Below are positions 34,581-63,647 of a DNA stretch of 64,000 nt, piece by piece (the stretch's first letter is position 1; the number at the start of each line of letters is the position of its first letter). The notes under the pieces are model-generated. The model made no database searches and was not told the origin of the DNA. It saw nothing but the letters and a program-made list of their open reading frames with translations. Made by a program: the position numbers and the translations under genes. Source of the stretch: Parelaphostrongylus tenuis. Taxonomy: Eukaryota > Nematoda > Chromadorea > Rhabditida > Metastrongylidae. The stretch is taken from contig JAHQIW010002140.1 in NCBI GenBank assembly GCA_019055375.1, positions 124,001-188,000 on the forward strand, read 5' to 3'.

Positions 34581-34809
34581 CTCTATAAGTCAGTCCTTTT
34601 TTAACAGATCACATGGCATTCGTGGCTCAAAAATTGTTTTTTGGCATATTGAAATTTGAGCTGTTGTCTTAGGAAAACACTCGAAGCAGATGATAATGAT
34701 GATGATCAGCAATAAACGCTCCTGAAGAAGGCAAGGACTTCGAATCACTAGCCAATCGGAAAAAAAAGGGTGAACAACCTTATAACAAGATTCCATAAAA
34801 GCCGAGCTC

Positions 34810-35210
34810 TATTGTCACAGTCAGGCCGAGTCTTCGACAAGCTTAAGAGGAAGTACCCGGCTTTGGTCAAGCGAAAGCACATCTTGATGCAGCAAGACAA
34901 TGCCTCACCTCACACTACCAAAAAACCAAAAACAAGTTTGATGAATTGGCGAGGTTCTGCCGCATTCCGCCTACAGTTCCGATTAAGCTCCATCCGACTT
35001 TGGCCTTTTCCAGTCAATAAAGCACTATTTAGAGGGTCGCCGATTTATATCGTTTGATGATGTTAACGATGCATGTTAGGACTTCTTTGATTCGAAATCG
35101 AAAAAATGGTACTTGGACCAGATCCGAAACTTGGAGGACCGATGGCAGAAGTTGTATTTTGAAAAAAACTTGCTACTGGTTTTTTTTCGTTCGGATTTCA
35201 TGCATGAATT
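34810..35210 (+). pseudogene. Mariner transposase C-terminal fragment
   Basis: Frames in series give KLKRKYPALVKRKHILMQQDNASPHT (the second catalytic Asp region, QDNAxPH), a scrambled YSPDLAP region with small deletions, then DFFDSKSKKWY and QIRNLEDRWQKLYF, the usual mariner C-terminus. Frameshifts are present. Confidence 0.75.
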
Positions 35211-35684
35211 TTCAATTTTCGCAAATTCCTCAGAACTTTCTTTACGGCCTAATAAACTGAATTTCAATATTTTGTGGACAGAAGTGCCCAAAAATTTACC
35301 GAAAAAAATCGGATTGTTAAGGGAGTGAGAAGATGTTTGAAATCTGTCCATAATAAAAGCTTGTGGCGTTCACGTAGAGTTTGCTGATGAAGCTCATTTC
35401 TACGAGTTCAATGAACAAATATATTTGAAGCTTGAAATGATACTTTTTTCCAAATGAATGACTCGTCATCATAATTTGCTGAGCAAATCGATCCCAGCAA
35501 ATGTTGCACTTAATTTCTTTTCTCGTATTCGTTTTCCATAAAAGTCTTCGCATATTTCGCCCGTTGTTTAAAGATTTCGACTTGTTTTCCAAATGAAGTA
35601 AATTGTTGGTCAAGACTATTTCTCTTGCATCTTAGAAGTTTCCCTTCCTTTCTTTTACTAATCTGTCTTCACAGTGTTTTTATT

Positions 35685-35910
35685 CATCGTGCGGATCCCA
35701 GTATTTCTAGCATCCATTTCGTTGTTTAGTTTTCTCTTGAACGTCGTAGAATAGTGGATGAGCGACTCTCCTTGCAATCTCGAGGATAGCCTGGCTATGG
35801 CGTTATTGTTGACTGTCGCAGAGGGTCAAGGAGGTGGAACAAGGCTCCACGCGCGCCACAGCGAACATCACAACCATTCGGCCACGGTGCTCTCCGGGAG
35901 GATGGTCGAG
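35685..35910 (-). repeat. tRNA-derived SINE, family B
   Basis: Reverse complement: GCACCGTGGCCGAATGGTTG head, TCCACCTCCTTGACCCTC, AGGCTATCCTCGAGATTGC and TGCTAGAAATACTGGGATCC. Confidence 0.7.
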
Positions 35911-36029
35911 CAAAAGCGATTCGTAGGCGTCCAGTAGACAGATCACAAGAGAGCGTCGGGAGAAGGAATCGAACCAGGGCTGTGCTTATCACCCTAATAC
36001 ACTACTTCACTACCCATCGCGCACACCAT

Positions 36030-36325
36030 CCTTGAGATGGTATTAGAGAGAACTATCGGCGTTGATCTCCCCTTGAGGGATACGCCATGGATCCGTCAAT
36101 TTTTAGCATCATTTGAGGTGATTGAATGCATATCTGGCTTTTACACTGACTCGCGGTGCCTTGCCGCTGTACCGAGTCTGCTGCTATGTTCCCAGCCAAG
36201 TCGCCTACTACTGAGGGATGGAAGGCTTTGTGAGTCTAAGCGCGGGATCGAACCATCAACCATCGACTAATCGACCACTTGTGAGCTGAAGAGTACTTCT
36301 AACCACTGCACCAGACGTGCTTGAC
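36030..36325 (-). repeat. tRNA-derived SINE, family A
   Basis: Reverse complement: GCACGTCTGGTGCAGTGGTTAG head, GATGGTTCGATCCCGCGCTT (B box), CCTTCCATCCCTCAGTAG and ATTCAATCACCTC. Confidence 0.75.
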
Positions 36326-36699
36326 TCAGGCGTATCACCTATATACGATTTCCCGCATTTCAGCAAAATTCGAATACTTTACTGTGTAAAGAACAATTTT
36401 GCACACGACATTGTCCATTTGACGCCAATTTTTTGCCTTGTGTACTCTTGTGATCCTCGTTTCTCTCGGAAAAGAAGTCTTCCCAAAGCCCTGGTGCTGG
36501 TCAAATTCCTGTTAGGGTATCCCTGGATCACGGGCGAAAACCCGCAGCAGCAAGTAGGCGGTCCATTTTCGTTGTTTTTCCAAAAATCCTGCGGATTTTC
36601 TCGAATTTCTTGGCCTTATTCTAGACCGCTTTTCACGTTTTATACTAGATTTCCAGTCTGGAGAGTGTGCTTTTTTCAAGGATTTATTGATTTATCGAT

Positions 36700-36798
36700 C
36701 TATTGATCCGCGTCGCAAGGTTTATCGGTTGCTCGTGCGAGGTCAGATTATGGTCAGTTGTTTCTAAGAGATAATGTTACAGTTCTGTTGACCAAACA
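36700..36798 (+). promoter_or_regulatory. 5' leader of rpc-2 with a candidate trans-splice acceptor
   Basis: AATGTTACAG ends at 36782, 16 bases before the ATG, and is followed by TTCTGTTGACCAAACA. Nematode mRNAs often receive a spliced leader at such a site. An upstream in-frame stop (TAA at 36772-36774) makes the ATG at 36799 the natural start. Confidence 0.4.
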
Positions 36799-55419
<18,621 letters not shown>

Positions 55420-55678
55420 CAATATAATGTTGGTCTTTGAGAAATTCGTTGTTATACTGTTATAAGTCACGAGCGGTTATTCACTGTTCTCCGGTTTAGA
55501 GTGTTCTTTCGTTATTCTACTATTTCTAAAGTTACGGTTATGACTTTTTCTCCTTTGCTTTTCCTTGTTTTTGTTACCTTTCTTGTTGGCTTAGTTCAAC
55601 ACTGGTAGGTTTTGTGATATTAGTATGTTTTTTGTGTTCAACAACTATCGGTCGAGAATCACTGGACATAATTCGCTC

Positions 55679-55684
55679 AATAAA
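55679..55684 (+). terminator. Candidate polyadenylation signal of rpc-2
   Basis: AATAAA about 260 bases after the stop codon, in AT-rich DNA and before the next SINE. Confidence 0.5.
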
Positions 55685-55689
55685 ATTAA

Positions 55690-56030
55690 TTAATGTATTT
55701 CAACTCTAACACATAACAGCGGAAATCCTATGGATACTCTGCATTTAATTCTGAGATAATAGCCACTTTTCCATTTCAAACAGGAAATTTCCCAGCTCAT
55801 ACCAAACATTTTCGATTGATCCGCTGACGGATTGATACGTTGTAACGTAGGAGGGATGGCGGCAAAATAGAAGTCGGCAGGGAAATTGTTTAGCACGCGC
55901 CTCCAGAAGGAGAGGAAGGCGGGTTCGATTCCCGCCTGACGTCAAAGTTTTGCCCACCACTCGACAGCATTGGATATATTTGTACCATCATACTAATGCT
56001 AAAGCGCTTAAGTAAAGAAGAATTCTTGTT
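55690..56030 (+). repeat. tRNA-derived SINE, family C
   Basis: GAAATTGTTTAGCACGCGCC as A-box region, GCGGGTTCGATTCCCGCC (B box, 55919-55936), GTCAAAGTTTTGCCCACCAC and TTGGATATATTTGTACCATC. Upstream CCGCTGACGGATTGATACG matches the joint of the inverted pairs, so a decayed partner may precede it. Confidence 0.65.
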
Positions 56031-56149
56031 AATCACAATTTTAGTTGGGTTTAGTCTTGACATGTGTTTATCAAACCAAACCCTCAAAAGGTTGGTTGCC
56101 AGCGGCTACATCAGATTATATCGAAGAAAGAGGTAGCAGATGAAGGCAA

Positions 56150-56310
56150 CGATAGCGTAGTGGTAGCACGTGACCCACGACATTGGTGAAACGCGGATTG
56201 AAGTCTCGTGTAGGATCGAATGTTTTGTATACTACTTAGTGCTCTTAGATGCATATTTATAACATCAGAGCACTGCTGGAAAGCAGTGAAAATAGTGCTT
56301 TTGTATAGAT
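56150..56310 (+). repeat. tRNA-derived SINE, family D
   Basis: ACGATAGCGTAGTGGTAGCAC head, GACATTGGTGAAACGCGG, TTGAAGTCTCGTGTAGG, then CACTGCTGGAAAGCAGTGAAA at the 3' end, also seen in the 18.6-19.1 kb copy. Confidence 0.65.
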
Positions 56311-56728
56311 TGCTAATTGGAACAAAAACTATAAAATCAACAAATTCTTATATGCACGTTACATCTTATTTTACGCAATGAGATTTGGTTTTCTGGACCA
56401 TTAGACGCGTTTTCTGAAGTTTTCTTTTTGAGCTGACACGGGTGCGCCGAAGGGAGAAGCAAATGAACGAGTGCGATTTTATCCAACAAACACGGTGTTA
56501 TCCCTAGTCGTTCATCAATGATGTTTGTAGCTACTGCACCTATGTTGGAAATGCAGCGATCAAATTTTCTTTTCAATTCTCATATAGTTCTAGAGTATAT
56601 CCAAACTTTGAAAGAATAATGTGAAAGAGTCACATACACCATTAAAGCGATAGATTAATGTTTGATAATCTGATAACATGATAACATGTTTCGAGCCTTT
56701 TATGAGGTCTGATACGGCACTTATACAG

Positions 56729-56772
56729 TACTGGACAGCTGCTATTACGCCCATGCAGGCTCCCCAGTAGCA
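56729..56772 (-). ncRNA. Decayed hammerhead motif, left arm
   Basis: Minus strand: TGCTA, CTGGGGA (A6 to G), stem II GCCT-GCAT-GGGC, GTAA, TAGCAGCTG, TC, CAGTA. Stem II is sound; two core residues are changed. Confidence 0.4.
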
Positions 56773-57033
56773 CGGTGCCTTTCGGTTCACCCGATACCTT
56801 GCAGAGGTATATACCCACATATAAAGGAATCGACTCCGAGTTATTGAATCACCACATACTGAGCAACAAAATCCTCCGACATTGCAGTGATCATAGTCGA
56901 GAGCTCATGGCTGGTAGAATCAATGTCGGGAGATTTTGTCACTCGACAAGCGGTGATTTAATGATTCGGCGTCGATTCCTTTAAAAGTGGGGTATATTCC
57001 TCTGCGAGGTATCGGCTGAACCGAAAGGCACCA

Positions 57034-57077
57034 TGCTACTGAGGAACCTGCATGGGCGAAATAGCAGCTGTCCAGTA
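57034..57077 (+). ncRNA. Hammerhead motif, core intact, first stem pair mismatched
   Basis: TGCTA, CTGAGGA, stem II ACCT-GCAT-GGGC (outer A-C mismatch), GAAA, TAGCAGCTG (longer stem III), TC, CAGTA; outer helix GGCAC/GTGCC. Core residues are present, but the A-C mismatch next to the cleavage site and at 10.1/11.1 weaken it. Confidence 0.5.
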
Positions 57078-57433
57078 CCGTATGAGTGCCGTACGAGATA
57101 CCATAAGAGGCTCTAAACATGTTATTATGTTATGATTATTATCAAATTGTTATTGTTTTGAGCGAGGTTTGTATAAACAGTCGAGAGTGAAGATATGATG
57201 TTTGATAGACTTGTGTAGTTTCAAATTCTCAAATGCTTTCAGCTGTATTCCGTCTGTTGAGCTAAGACAGTTCAGGAGGTAAGCTATAATTATGCCAAGA
57301 CGCTATAAAAACATGCTTCTTTTTATTCGTGATACATAGATCTTGTCACTTCAATCGACCGCTTTTTTATAGACTTTGCTCAAACAATAATAATGCGATA
57401 AGGATATAACATATCTTGAGCCATTAGGTCTAA

Positions 57434-57480
57434 GTGCTAAACAGGCGATTGTTTCGCTCACCGGGACTCATCCGTAGCAC
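57434..57480 (-). ncRNA. Hammerhead-like motif, left arm, one core change
   Basis: Minus strand: GTGCTA, CGGATGA (U4 to G), GTCCCGGTGAGC, GAAA, CAATCGCCTG, TT, TAGCAC. The six-pair stem I is perfect; the U4 change should disable it. Confidence 0.45.
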
Positions 57481-57644
57481 ATTCCTCGGTTCAGCCGATC
57501 CTCTAGGCTGCAATCCTCTATGAACAAATCGACGCCAAGTAATAAATCGCTACAAGTCAGGTGATGGAATTACCTGATTTATCATTCGGTGTCGATTCGT
57601 CCATAGAGGATTATAGCCTAGGGGATCGACCGAACCGAGCGATG

Positions 57645-57692
57645 GTGCTACTGATGAGTCCCGATGGCACGAAACAGGCGCCTGTATAGCAC
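57645..57692 (+). ncRNA. Type I hammerhead ribozyme motif, right arm, core intact
   Basis: GTGCTA (57645-57650), CTGATGA (57651-57657), stem II GTCCC-GAT-GGCAC (one C-C mismatch), GAAA (57671-57674), stem III inside the palindrome CAGGCGCCTG, UH = TA (57685-57686), TAGCAC (57687-57692). Six perfect stem I pairs. Cleavage would fall after A57686. Confidence 0.65.
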
Positions 57693-57749
57693 TCACACCT
57701 AATGGCTCGAAATATGTTATATCCTTATACGTGGATCTACTAAAACTAA

Positions 57750-58100
57750 AGTTTTATGTTCCAAAGCAACTGCTATGTAATTGTACATTGTAGTGAAGGG
57801 TCACCCCGATTTTTGGCAGTTTAACTTAGATGTTTCATTTTTCAACCTTTTTGATTCTGGTGATTTCAAAATGGTATATTTTTTTTCGTTTCTCATTAGT
57901 GTAGACGATAATGTTAGGATCTTGCCGAATAGTCGGCGAAGGTGATTGCCTATAATCTTCTGAAATATTCTGTCACTGGCTCCAGATAGGCATTCCATCC
58001 TATGTGGAAAAGCATGAATATGCTGAGTATTTGGCTTCATCTTGTGAAATCCGACATATGTTACCATCGAGAGGGAGTTGTACGGTGAATGATCTGGTTC
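57750..58100. other. No gene seen
   Basis: The minus open frame 57801-58067 shows no recognisable features. Confidence 0.4.
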
Positions 58101-58104
58101 TTAT

Positions 58105-58850
58105 CTATTATATGGGCGCCGAATGAAGATTCAACTAATTTTGCTGTACGTGAGCTTTTCATAACGGTGTAGTCCCAATCATTTGAAAGCATAAATATCT
58201 GGCTACTGCGCTACGTGGCCGATTTTTTAAACACATCCCTTCATGACGCTGTAACATTCAAGGATACATTATGTTTGACATCGACCGATCAAATTTACTC
58301 TTACTTCGCTGGAAGCAGGAAACACATGAAGGTGTAGAGAAAATCTTGTAGTATCAGAGTCATACGTTTGATCTGGAGTTTTTCTCAGAGCAGAGAGAAA
58401 ATTCTTAATTGAATAACAAAAATCGTAGCTCACATGTGACGCGCCAGCGTATTTCGATCAATCAATAGCGAGCCGCCGCATCGAATCTGCGTCCACTAAA
58501 CATCCAACCCGTAGAGACTAGCCGGTAAACAAGAGCGTGGAATATGTGAAACAATCTTATTTTACCTGCCACACTGCGCTGAAACGATCTTTCCGGAAAA
58601 TAAGCAGTGTTGGAATCATGGGAACTTGCGCTATTGAATGATTACAAACAGTCTAATGGATGTGCTCTGTTTTACGAGAAGAACGTGTGTGTGGAATAAG
58701 AATGTTTTCCTTTCGGTGAAGCGTCAAAAGAAGCCTTTATCAAAAAGCGGCAACTCAGCGCAGTAACCAGAGATTTGAGCTTTCGAATAATTACTAGAAG
58801 TGCAATGAATACTCTGTATCCAACAAAAGATTCTCATCAACGAATAGGCT
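58105..58850. mobile_element. Foldback element, family 2
   Basis: Left GAGCTTTTCATAACGGTGTAG, CAATCATTTGAAAGC and TACGTGGCCGATTTTTTAAA. The inverse lies at 58690-58830 (GAGCTTTCGAATAATTACTAG). The centre has AACAATCTTATTTTACCTGC, also present in the 39.3-40.3 kb element. Confidence 0.6.
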
Positions 58851-58939
58851 CATTTTTCTAGGCATTATCTATGAGGGGATAAGATAGCAAGGTGAAGGAC
58901 TATTATACACTGTTTTTTACAGAAAAAACCTACTGATCA

Positions 58940-59580
58940 TCAGTGATCTGCTTTGTGGACATTTCAGCTACAGTGCAAACTCATAGTGATGAGTTCAATA
59001 TTGCTAATGATTATATATATAGCAACATTATAATAGTGAGATTTCAATATACAATAAATTATTGGCTCAAAAGGAGTACTAAGTTAACAGTGAAATACTG
59101 TCTTCCATTAATATTAGGTTCCACTCTCATAGACGTCATACTAGATGTAGGGTGGGATAACGTAAGACTAAAACTGAATGGTCAGCGTTTATATAATCTT
59201 CGTTTTCCTGCTGACATGCTCATAAAAGACCAAGCGTTTGTCACAAAGATTCAGTGATGGCCAATTCTGACAACGCTTGTGGGCAAAGTGTCTTGAAGCA
59301 GTTTGTTAAGAAAACGTCGTTCATGAGAGTTACCGCTGGTTTCAATCGCCATTCATACTGAGCAGAATGAATGTCACGGGTGTATTTAATTATGTTTACC
59401 TGACTGGAGAAACTAGCGTGGTTAACGCCTCGAACATCGAAATTGTAGCGAAGAGAACAACGAACCCCTGGATTTACGTTAATCAGTCCACTCTACGATT
59501 TATTTTATCTCAACCACCCACCAGAAGACTATTTGCACCCAGGCAGGATATAGGGATCGGGCAGCGTTATTGAACATAGG
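58940..59580 (+). mobile_element. RTE-type retrotransposon, reverse transcriptase fragment
   Basis: Frame 58943-59257 ends with VILDVGWDNVRLKLNGQRLY and NLRFPADMLIKDQ, where the catalytic FADD box should stand (here FPAD). Frame 59367-59573 continues with VFNYVYLTGETSVVN (RT palm/thumb region, YLGREV-like). Stops and the altered box mark it as dead. Confidence 0.65.
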
Positions 59581-59589
59581 AGTGATGTA

Positions 59590-60060
59590 GAATGGTACAG
59601 TAATGTGCAAACTGGAAAGAAAATCGGTGAGTTTTTACATATGTTGATGATCGGAGATTAGTAGAGCAGCCGCTACCCCAATTGTTGAGAAATCACATGG
59701 GCCTGAGAAGGGTCCACATTGACAACTGGTTGACAAAAATATGGAATCCGCTTCTCATTGGGTGTCATGTGCTGCATACCTAGTTGTCAGACTTTTCACA
59801 AAGATCAAATGAGATCGAACAATGTTTATCAAGCTCCTGAGGCCAAGAACACTCACTCGGCTAGAGAGTGTAACAGGGACCAACGGAGACGATGATGATG
59901 CTGAAGCTAGTCAATTGTTGATCAGTTGAAAAAAGATAACAGAGATGATACACGACCTACTACAAGCAATGTGGGCCATTATTATTGAAACAACATAACA
60001 TCAATGAGGACCAAACACTCAGAATATAAAATGAGATATCCTCAAACTGAAGGCGAATGC
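59590..60060. other. No gene seen
   Basis: Probably further decayed RTE sequence after the RT fragment, but no domain is readable. Confidence 0.3.
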
Positions 60061-60064
60061 GCGC

Positions 60065-60114
60065 ATAATGATATATATATATATATATATAATATATATG
60101 TATAAATATATATA

Positions 60115-60154
<40 letters not shown>

Positions 60155-60215
60155 TGTAGATGTGTATATATGCATATATATATGTATATATATGCACACA
60201 TATGTATATATCAGA
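60065..60215. repeat. TA-rich microsatellite
   Basis: Long (AT)n tracts with TATATAGATGTA and TATATATGCATA interruptions. The minus-strand Tyr/Ile-rich open frames here are artefacts. Confidence 0.9.
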
Positions 60216-60219
60216 ATTT

Positions 60220-60690
60220 TATAGCTTATATAAAAGTAAATGCTATGACTGGATCATCTATACCACTTTTTCTTTCCCGTTGACTATCGATTCACTCGAA
60301 TAGTGAATTTTCCACTTTAATCTGTCGCATGAAAGATAGTTCGTTAGATTCTGCATGCTCTAGAGACTTGCTGAAGTTCATGAAATTCCTTCCACAACTT
60401 TTGTGAAGCACTGTGAGCAACGAATTTCGGCTTCTACATCATCAGTGAGCGCTCGGTTGATTTTGTTTCCTACCTCTGCTTTTGTTCGGCCTATCACCAT
60501 CTCCAAATCTACTTATAGGAAGCCCGGCCGAGAATCCGTCGCCGGAATCCATTCTTTGGAAACGGATTATGAGGACCTGAAAAAGCCCTTGTAAGGTTAA
60601 GTCAGGAAACCAAGGAATATTATATGCACGACCAGCAATATACCAATTGGAATATGTGACCATCTAAGTATCTAAGTACTGTGACCATCT
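60220..60690. other. No gene seen
   Basis: Open frames at 60403-60594 (plus) and 60442-60663 (minus) have no recognisable motif. Possibly old RTE sequence. Confidence 0.3.
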
Positions 60691-60699
60691 GGTAGGTGC

Positions 60700-61710
60700 T
60701 TTTAACATGGCAATGATTTTAGTCATTAACGATCTTGTTCATCGGTTGTCGTTTAGTCGTTTCACATATGTGATCCATCTGTTTATCGGCATTTCGGCGC
60801 GTAGAGCGGTCTCTCTGATTTGTCGAACTAGAAGTAGTTTGGTTCGCATCAACCTGCGTCACACGTGGTACTTCAAGCATCGCCTATCCTAAGTGACCTG
60901 TCGTTGTTTTCGTAAGTACCAAAATTTTGGCATAAGGATCGTGAATTTTGTAAAAGTGGGCAGGAAGAATCGTGAAGTTGGAAAAGTGGGCAACTAGTCG
61001 AGCATTTCTATCTCTCTTCACTAAATCTTCCCAAGAGACGACAAATGAAAAATAATTTTTCGATGTTTGATTACTGAACTTAGTGGCCATCCGTTTTCTC
61101 TCTGGAAAGTGGAGTGAGGATGGGAATTTTGGACTTGGGAGTCATCGTATATGGTCTCGTCATAGTCATAACAAGCTCCTCCAGCCGCTCACCGTGCTTG
61201 ATCCATTCAAATCTGAAGGTCTCAATGCGGCATTTTTCAGATGTTCTTGTAGTAGCATTCTCGACGCTAAAATCTTCAGTGATTACCATACAAATGTTTG
61301 GTCTTTTCTGAAAAAATTTTTCAACCTGCGTCATCGTTGTAGCTTTATGTCAGTGCTTAAACAAAGGTCCTGCGAGAATAAATCCATCCCCATCTATTCC
61401 ATCGTAAGCATTTGAGTTGTGTTTTTAGTTCTTCAGGGTAGCAATGTTCATGACCAAACTTGTGTTGACAAAAACATCAACTTCGTCTGTCTCTAATGCG
61501 TCTGTTTCAAAGAACAGTTGTTCTTCGGTGTCATAGACGGCACTCAATTGACTTCTCGCCGTGCTGGTCTGCTTATCGTACCTTATCATTTCAGCATGCA
61601 TCATCAAATCCCTCTTTTAGGGACTGATATAAATGTATGTGTATAATGGTGTATTATGGATGTCGTTACGTTTGTTTCTTCAGGTTTATGCGGCCTAGAA
61701 TGGTCCTGAG
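60700..61710 (-). mobile_element. RTE-type retrotransposon, endonuclease remnant joined to a 3' piece
   Basis: Minus frame 61607-61425 (AEMIRYDKQ, LSAVYDTEEQLFFETDA, VDVFVNTSLVMNI) followed by 61334-61080 (NICMVITEDFSVENA, GERLEELVMTMT) reads as the APE-type endonuclease of RTE elements, with the GDFNAK box worn to EDFSVENA. Near 60707-60880, AEMPINRWITYVKRLNDNR is from the C-terminal region, so most of the RT is deleted. Confidence 0.65.
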
Positions 61711-61909
61711 ATTTGAGCGACTTCTCCGTACTCGTTCTACACACTACTGCGCTAATTGTGACTCTTTTAAGGCCAAGGGATTGAGGGCTTGTATATTTAC
61801 CACGTTTTTCTACCAGTATGTAATGATAGGTTGTCAAATTCTTAGAAAACGAGCAATATATAATCACAAACAATTTAAAATTTCTCCCATAAAGATATGA
61901 GGTCATGTG

Positions 61910-62640
61910 TTACTGATGGAACACAATCTGAATAATCGAGAATGTTTCCAAGAACGTAAGCTTGAACAAGACTAAGCAGACACAGAAGCATGTGTCAAAA
62001 TGACGCACCGGAAGGAGAGAACCTATGCTTTACACTCACTCTAACGAAAACACAAAATCGTGTTTTGCCTGCGTTTACTTCAAGATCTGCCACCTGGTGG
62101 TGTGCCACATACCCTCGCGACTAATCGCCAAGGTGATCTCAGTGAGGGAGTTTCGGGGTCTCTGAGAGAATAATCAGTGAAAATTGTTATAGCACAAAAT
62201 CACGCGTTGTGAAGAGCCCAGAAATGCCCTTTTTGATTTATTTTTGTAGCTATCATTTACAAAATTCTCTCAATTTGCGCCTAAGTGCGACTACTACTCG
62301 AAGATTTTTGGTTTCTCTTATAAATGTTGTCGAATGCTGATGGATAATAATTTCCTCCTCATCCAGAGCAATCATGATTAGACGTTCTCAAATCATTATC
62401 GCAGGTAACCATCGGCTTTTGTGTTTTGCAGGGAGCCAGCCGATCTTAAACAAGGCTCATATCAATTTCTCAATCCGCAAGAAATTTTGCTGACCCTGTG
62501 CGTGGACAGAAGTGAACTTGTTCTTATTAAACGGCATCATAAACATTGTTCTGGCCACACTCTTATTGTTGAGCTTAGGATTATAGCACTGTTTTGGTAT
62601 CGGTCTACTAGTCACATTGCCCTAGCTCGAACTTGTTAAG
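61910..62640. other. No gene seen
   Basis: Upstream flank of the mlc-3-like gene; the short open frame at 62421-62639 is unsupported. Confidence 0.4.
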
Positions 62641-63005
62641 AATCAAGTTTCTAAAACATTTGTCGAGTTTTACATCGGCCGCAGCGGGATTCTCTTCTCG
62701 AGGGGACAAGGCAAATATCCGCTCTCTTCTTGAGGAGCCAGGCAAATATCTCCCCCTCCCTCGTTCTCACAACCGTAACTTTCTGACTCTGAATTCTCTC
62801 GGCCGCCTAGTGAACAATCGTTGAGTGGTTGGTGTCTGCATCTCAGTGGCGAGTGTGCTATTCATTAGCTATTACATCCACAGCTCCGCTCATCCTAGGA
62901 ATAAAAATATCCTGGGCGTTGCGCTCGGCCAGGTTCTCGTTGTACACTGCTGGCGTTGAGTGTTGAGACTTATCTCTCTAAGTCACTTGGCACCTCACGA
63001 TCGGC
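62641..63005 (+). promoter_or_regulatory. C-rich upstream region of mlc-3 with a duplicated box
   Basis: Base composition shifts from AT-rich to C/T-rich. An imperfect tandem repeat of about 32 bp (62691-62722 and 62723-62753) places GGCAAATATC at 62710-62719 and 62741-62750, 31 bases apart, about three helix turns. A promoter/enhancer role is inferred. Confidence 0.5.
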
Positions 63006-63647
63006 ATGCCTTCTCAGGGTTAGTCTCGTCTTTCCTATTTATTCTTTTGACTGAATACTGAGACCAATATGGCTTTCTTGAATGATTTGTAGCTTTGAAA
63101 CTGGAAAAGTTCAGATCAGCTTAAAGAGATTTTCAATCTCTACGACGAGGAACTCGATGGCAAAATCGACGGAACGCAAATCGGTGATGTTGTTCGGGCT
63201 GCTGGATTGAAACCGACCAACGCCATGGTCGTTAAAGTGAGTCACGAAATTTGCTGCGTACGCTTTTTGGAAGAAGATACTTTCCTTTGTGAATTACATA
63301 TATAGCCACTTTAGTGTTAAGTTAGTAGAATATGAAATAGTGAACTCGTGGTTTCCTGATGTGATAATCTATTCACGTTCACGTTTAAATGAGAGTTGCT
63401 AACTGTTTTGAAGTGGTAGTGTGATTGGCTGATTTAAAAAAAAAAAATCTCGGAGAAGTTTCTTCTGATTTATTTTCGTTTTATACCAAATCCCAAGAAT
63501 TTTGTCAATTGGAAGAACACTGCCTACACACTCTCTCCGCGAAAAACTATGTTGTAGGCATCCGGTCAAGAATTTAAACGAAAGGGCGAGAAGCGTCTCA
63601 CATTCGAGGAATGGTTGCCGATCTTCGAACAACTGTCGAAAGAGAAG
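63006..63647 (+). CDS. mlc-3: Myosin essential (alkali) light chain, 5' part, three exons, continues off the right edge
   Basis: Exons 63006-63018 (MPSQ plus one base), 63115-63236 and 63558-63647; borders are GT..AG and phases join. 75 codons are present, about half of the usual 150. The sequence reads as the N-terminal lobe of an essential light chain: [20 protein letters not shown] is a first EF-hand with loop D15, E17, D19, G20, D23; next [17 protein letters not shown]; then [18 protein letters not shown], which aligns with the DFEHFLPMLQ region of vertebrate MYL6. It would bind the first IQ motif of myosin heavy chain. mlc-3 rather than mlc-5 is preferred because, as I recall, mlc-3 neighbours rpc-2 in C. 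elegans. The next exon is not within the last 350 bases. Confidence 0.85.

Larger units (their letters stand above)
34192..34689. mobile_element. Foldback element with hammerhead motif in each arm
   Basis: Same family as 1382-1940. Left part GAGCCACGCATGTC; right arm ends with GGCTCAAAAATTG and the tail GTTGTCTTAGGAAAACACTCG. Flanked by the 9-bp direct repeat ATGATAATG (34183-34191 and 34690-34698). The left arm is internally rearranged: a second ACATGCGTGGCTCAAAAATG lies at about 34302-34321. Confidence 0.7.
56660..57180. mobile_element. Foldback element with hammerhead motif in each arm
   Basis: Left TAACATGTTTCGAGCCTTT and inverse AGGCTCTAAACATGTTATT at the right. Inner inverted pieces AATCACCACATACTGAGC, CTCCGACATTGCAGTGATC against GATTTTGTCACTCGAC and GCGGTGATTTAATG. 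The right arm again has the extra tail TTTTGAGCGAGGTTTGTATA. Confidence 0.75.
57380..57745. mobile_element. Foldback element with hammerhead motif in each arm
   Basis: Left GATATAACATATCTTGAGCC and inverse GGCTCGAAATATGTTATATC at the right (exact over 15 bases or more). Inner arms CCGATCCTCTAGGCTGCAATC against GATTATAGCCTAGGGGATCG and CGACGCCAAGTAATAAATC against GATTTATCATTCGGTGTCG. Confidence 0.8.

Noticed and set aside
36317..36706. 129-codon plus-strand open frame upstream of rpc-2
   Set aside because: No motif and no splice link to rpc-2 exon 1; it lies in the upstream flank and reads as chance.
59960..60201. Tyr/Ile-rich minus-strand frames
   Set aside because: Translation of a TA microsatellite.
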